From the NCBI RefSeq assembly GCF_000002985.6, contig NC_003280.10, forward strand, positions 4,770,501 through 4,834,500: a stretch of DNA of 64,000 bases. The letters run 5' to 3'. Position numbers and translations under genes: made by a program. The notes under the pieces are model-generated. The model did no database searches. It saw only the letters and a list, made by a program, of their open reading frames with translations, and was not told where the DNA came from. Below, piece after piece: positions 61,001 to 64,000 of this stretch (positions are counted from its first letter, which is position 1; each line of letters starts with the position of its first letter). This DNA is from Caenorhabditis elegans (taxonomy: Eukaryota > Nematoda > Chromadorea > Rhabditida > Rhabditidae).

Positions 61001-61849
61001 CCCAGTCCTCTACAAACACCTGAAAATCAATGGATTCGACGCTGAACTCTTCGCAATTCCATGGTTCTTAACATGCTTTGCCCATGAGCTTCCACTATCC
61101 AAACTTGTACTTCTTTGGGATGAAACAATGATGCATGGAAATGCATTCCCATTAATGATTGCTCTTGCCATGTTGAACCGTCTCAGAGATAAACTTTTGG
61201 CTGTGAATTTCAACGAAATGATTATCATAATTCATGATCAACCTGATTTGTCTATCGATGAGATTATAAAAAATTCACGTGGATATGAGAAGCTCATCCC
61301 TCCAAGTTGTACGTTCCGCGCCCATGCTAGTCCATGGAAAGGTACTAGTAATTTTTAAACTATAATTTCTAAAATAAGAATATTTCAGAAAACTATGCTG
61401 GGGACATTTATTGTCTTCCAAATTCTATGGCAGGCCTTTCACTTCAACAACTTTCCAGTATTCATTGTCCACGAATGTCATCAGAAGAGTTAATATGGAG
61501 AATTGAAAGAAAAATGGTTTATGTGCTAGACACCCGGCAGGAATCAGAGTAAGAATCAGTCAACATCTCAATATTAAAAAAAACTTTTTATAGATTCCAA
61601 TCCGAGCGATTCTCCGACTCTTTTAATCATCCGAACAATAACCATGAAGCTGACATCGATTGGCTCAGATTCCTGCCAGGAATTGTTTGCAGTGAACTGC
61701 CAAAGTGCTTCGTGTATGGAAAGAATGACAAAGAAGCTGCCGAGCGTCTAACCGAAGCTTATGTGATGAAAGGAGTTCCATATATTTGCCTACTTCATGA
61801 TCATTTTGAAGCAGTTAGAAATCGTGATTCAGTTGTTGTGAAGCCATAA
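58060..61849 (+). CDS. tbck-1: TBCK: pseudokinase, TBC and rhodanese domain protein
   Basis: Twelve exons: 58060-58172, 58220-58290, 58338-58575, 58621-58777, 58825-58983, 59043-59456, 59507-59720, 60053-60325, 60371-60454, 60961-61341, 61389-61548 and 61594-61849, giving 839 residues. Kinase-like at about 40-255: VIVVMEHYTMNLEDIL is hinge-like, but the catalytic loop is HGFLHLN instead of HRDxxxxN and the DFG position reads SGYG, so it is a pseudokinase. TBC domain at about 455-700, with VDIPRCHQYD (Arg finger) and YWQGCDSL (Gln finger), suggesting RabGAP activity. Rhodanese-like at about 735-835 (VYVLDTRQESEF). Human TBCK influences mTOR signalling and is a FERRY complex subunit. The name is from memory of the worm orthologue. 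Confidence 0.93.
59752..59990. repeat. Foldback repeat fragment in tbck-1 intron 7
   Basis: TACGGTACCTGGTCTCGAAACG near 59770 and its inverse TGTCGAGACCACGTACCGTA near 59970. Confidence 0.65.
60590..60880. repeat. Foldback repeat in tbck-1 intron 9
   Basis: TACGGTACCTGGTCTCTTCTC (60588), GTGCCTTTGAGGAGTACTGTAG (60643), then inverse CTACAGTACTCCTTGATG (60824) and CAAGACCCGTTACCGTA (60853). Confidence 0.7.
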
Positions 61850-62357
61850 TCAATTTTTTATTTAAGTTACGGGTATCAATATTGTGATTTTGTCATTTCT
61901 GTAGAGTTTATTATCGATTTTACGGTTTTTATTGGAATAATTTATAAGCATTAAAATAAAATAAACATAATTTACATATTCGTATTCACAGATGACATTG
62001 ATAAACTATGTTAAGCCGATCAAAGAAGTTCATCATTTTTTGCATTCAATTGGCTTGTCTGCAAAATGTTTTCCCATCGAGACCGCGCAAATGTGTGTAT
62101 GTACCTTTAAGTACAGTAATCGCGTGCAGTATCAAGTGTGAACTCTTTCTTGATTTACGAGTAGAAAAATGAGCAGCCTTCAGAATAGGCAGACATTCTA
62201 TCTTTTTCAGACAATAAAAGTGAACAGTATTACATTTTTTCTTTCAATATTTATTACAAACATACAAAAAGGTATCAGCGACTTGTTGGATGCAGACATC
62301 AGGAATAATTGCCAATTATCCTTTTGTGTTGAGGTGTTGTGGAGCCTTGTAAGCCAA
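61850..62357. other. Intergenic 3' of tbck-1
   Basis: tbck-1 3' UTR with AATAAAATAAACATAA signals near 61955. A GTATGTACCTTTAAGTACAGTAATC foldback fragment lies at about 62097-62122. No gene supported. Confidence 0.45.
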
Positions 62358-62590
62358 CTAGTAGACTCCTCCATTGTACAGATTGGCAACGATTCCAGCA
62401 ACAGCGAGCCAGATGGCAGAAGCTATGGATTCTTCAACTCATTCATTCCAACACCGAACTTGTTGTAGCACTAGGCCTTGTTTTCTTCAACATCCGCTTC
62501 CGGCTTGAAGGTCCACGAGACATCGAGGATGCGGATGTTTCCAAAGTTTTGGACAACCCACTTGGGCTCGACAATCATATCGATAGCCAT
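62358..62590 (-). pseudogene. Broken small gene with an msp-type promoter
   Basis: From the ATG at 62590 the minus strand reads MAIDMIVEPKWVVQNFGNIR through EADVEENKA and then a TAG. The frame resumes CYNKFGVGMNELKNP to a second TAG, and a different frame then reads SAIWLAVAGIVANLYNGGVY to a stop at 62358, which looks like an original hydrophobic C-terminus. A premature stop plus a frameshift indicates a decayed gene of about 75 codons. Codon use is C. elegans-like and much less AT-rich than its surroundings. The family is not recognised by name; sperm expression is inferred from the promoter at 62663-62682. Confidence 0.6.
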
Positions 62591-62662
62591 GGCTTTTCTT
62601 TCTTGATTGATTGATAATCGCTTGTGACAAAACGATATACTGAATTTTTGTTCAAATCTCCT

Positions 62663-62682
62663 CTATTTACTCTATTCTTATC
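62663..62682 (-). promoter_or_regulatory. msp-like GATA plus TAAATAG promoter
   Basis: On the minus strand GATAAG (62682-62677) is followed after 7 b by TAAATAG (62669-62663), then AGGAGATTT. msp promoters have the same order, 8 b spacing and AGAAGGTTT. Confidence 0.65.
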
Positions 62683-62812
62683 AGAATGACACGATCTAAG
62701 ATGTCACAAAGATCAGCATCACGTACGAGAAACTGACAATTTTTGAGTAAAAAACTAATCAGTTCTTGATTTTTCTCCCTAACTAACCAGCTCGAAGTCT
62801 TCGCAACTAACC

Positions 62813-62937
62813 ATGCTTAACAGTAAGTTTTAAATTTTTCTGGTTTTCAAATCATTTATCCCTTTTCAGTTGTTCTTCTCATTGCTCTTCTGGCAGTTTT
62901 CAACACGACGCTTGCATCTAATAGCGTCTGCCACTAA
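62813..62937 (+). CDS. 25-codon gene: near-bare signal peptide
   Basis: Exon 62813-62822 (ATG CTT AAC A), a 47 b intron with perfect GTAAGTTT...CCCTTTTCAG ends, then 62870-62937. The product is MLN followed by IVLLIALLAVFNTTLA and SNSVCH. The signal-peptide-like segment takes up all but about six residues. AATAAA lies at about 62984. It runs divergently from the broken gene at 62590. Such mini-genes occur in C. elegans as short secreted peptides. It may instead be the truncated remnant of a longer secreted-peptide gene. The clean intron argues it is or recently was expressed. Confidence 0.55.
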
Positions 62938-63302
62938 TAATGTGAATCTTACCCTGAATCTATGACTGTTCCTATTTTTTCTTCAATAAAGTTCCGTGAT
63001 TTATAACATAATTTTTCGTGGCTTTTGTGGATTTGTGATCAATTTTGGGTTTATATCGACGAACATTTAGGTTTCCCCTCATTTTGTAAAACTTATAAAA
63101 ACTAAAACACCATCAAGTACATACATAACAAGAAAGTTTAACTTTTGATCATATTTATTGCACTTTATTTTATTCCGTATAAATCACTGCAATCATATAA
63201 GATTTCGATAAAAATTTTATAACTTAACCTAAAAGATCAAAGTTTTAGCTCAACCATATCTCAGTTGTGAATGAAAAATGTGCATATGCTTTTAACTATT
63301 GA

Positions 63303-63629
63303 AACGTTTTTTATTATTATTTTAAGCCTAACATCGAGAAGCTGTTGAACAGCAAGGAACAACAAACGAATGCGAATATAAATTTCCAACAATTTTGTGC
63401 GAAACGAAATCTGGATTCCATTCTGTTGAAAAAATGCCCAGACGCCAAACGTCCAGAATCTAAAAAAGTAGGACTCTGTAGACCGGGTATTTGTAAAGAC
63501 CGGACAATTAATCGTCCGGAACTCAGTTTGCAAGCTCAAGTAAAAACCCAGCAGAGATCGGTCTACTTTTCCGTTGTCTCTTCCAGAGAAGTACCCGTAG
63601 AACAAAGACACTGCTTCAGAAAAACATAA
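63303..63629 (+). other. Ambiguous ORF region, both strands open
   Basis: The plus strand has an open frame with no ATG (reading PNIEKLLNSKEQQ after an ATTTTAAG acceptor, ending HCFRKT). It is basic and Cys-containing. The minus strand has a short ATG ORF (MESRFRFAQNCWKFIFAFVC, to LGLK) just behind TTTTTTCAACAG. Neither has a supporting domain. GC content is higher than the flanks. Confidence 0.2.
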
Positions 63630-63688
63630 CACTTATAATTGAATAATTCAGGAAAATATTTATTTCTTTATCACTGTTCTGACAGTTT

Positions 63689-64000
63689 TCAGCAGTTCGA
63701 TTCCGTTTCCACGAATTGTCTCACGATCATCACATTTTGTCGAGCTGGCAGTGGGCATGTCTGAATCTCACGGGCTCTGTAGAGCTTGAAGACGGGAACC
63801 TCTGCTTCAGATTCTTCGAAATTCTGAAAATATTGAATTGTTAACCTGTCTATATTGATTTTCCAAACCTCAACATCCATAGTGACAATGGTGTAGACAA
63901 ACAGAAAGATGGTGGATTGTGCAATGAATCCAGCGATTCTCATTACCCTAACATGACTTGCATCAGCATCTTCTTCAAGAATATCAGCCACTTTGATGTT
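63689..64000 (-). CDS. 3' end of an unidentified membrane-protein gene (partial)
   Basis: The last two exons: one from the window edge to 63869, and 63823-63689, joined by a 45 b intron in phase 0. The visible 89 residues read NIKVADILEEDADASHVRVM, then a hydrophobic span (RIAGFIAQSTIFLFVYTIVT), then an acidic linker (NFEESEAEVP) and a Cys-containing tail ending FVETESNC. The frame is open to the edge, so the start lies outside the window. The hydrophobic span suggests at least one transmembrane segment. Family not recognised from this fragment. Confidence 0.75.
   Translation of the reverse strand, partial: NIKVADILEEDADASHVRVMRIAGFIAQSTIFLFVYTIVTMDVEVWKINIDRLTIQYFQNFEESEAEVPVFKLYRAREIQTCPLPARQNVMIVRQFVETESNC

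Noticed and set aside
1-64000. CRISPR arrays, tRNA or rRNA genes, prokaryotic operons
   Set aside because: No regular direct-repeat array or rRNA-like block was seen; I could not scan reliably for tRNA or small RNA genes by eye, so their absence is not proven.

Overview
This is nematode nuclear DNA, almost certainly Caenorhabditis elegans. The reasons are AT-rich intergenic sequence, very short (about 45-60 b) introns with GT...TTTCAG ends, trans-splice-type acceptors just upstream of start codons, 127-residue major sperm protein (MSP) genes, and nematode-expanded families (DB module, transthyretin-like, F-box/FBA_2). The contactin-like gene and the TBC-kinase gene match what I remember as rig-6 and tbck-1 on chromosome II; that placement is from memory. 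I rebuilt exon chains by hand from splice sites and reading phase. Every spliced model given as complete keeps one open frame, but none is checked against transcripts.

Layout. 0.2-3.5 kb: two tandem DB-module secreted-protein genes (-). 3.9-14 kb: a 14-exon neprilysin-like metallopeptidase (-). Two transthyretin-like genes (+) are copies of one another: one lies downstream of the peptidase and the other is nested inside one of its introns. 15.2-17.2 kb: an intact msp gene (-) and a broken msp copy (+) form the arms of a large inverted repeat. 17.7-19 kb: a basic-site, Cys-rich ORF and a small four-exon gene (both -, function unknown). 19.8-27.6 kb: four closely spaced plus-strand genes: a candidate neuropeptide precursor whose last peptide resembles PDF, a VPS35L (Retriever) orthologue, an unknown acidic-N-terminus protein, and an HTATIP2/TIP30-like reductase. 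Gaps of about 230-315 b would suit an operon.

27.8-41.6 kb: rig-6 (-), with a 6.5 kb intron, followed by about 6.6 kb without a gene. 48.2-50.3 kb: a serine beta-lactamase-like protein (-). 52.9-55.5 kb: a protein-tyrosine-phosphatase-like gene lacking catalytic residues (-), divergent from an intact msp gene (+). 56-57.3 kb: an F-box/FBA_2 gene (-). 58-61.9 kb: tbck-1 (+). 62.3-64 kb: a broken small gene with an msp-like promoter, a 25-codon gene, and the 3' end of a membrane-protein gene running off the right edge.

Themes. Sperm function recurs (three msp loci, their relics and a matching promoter on a dead gene). Local duplication recurs too (DB pair, TTR pair, msp inverted repeat). The most interesting item is the PDF-like neuropeptide candidate at 19,816-20,807.
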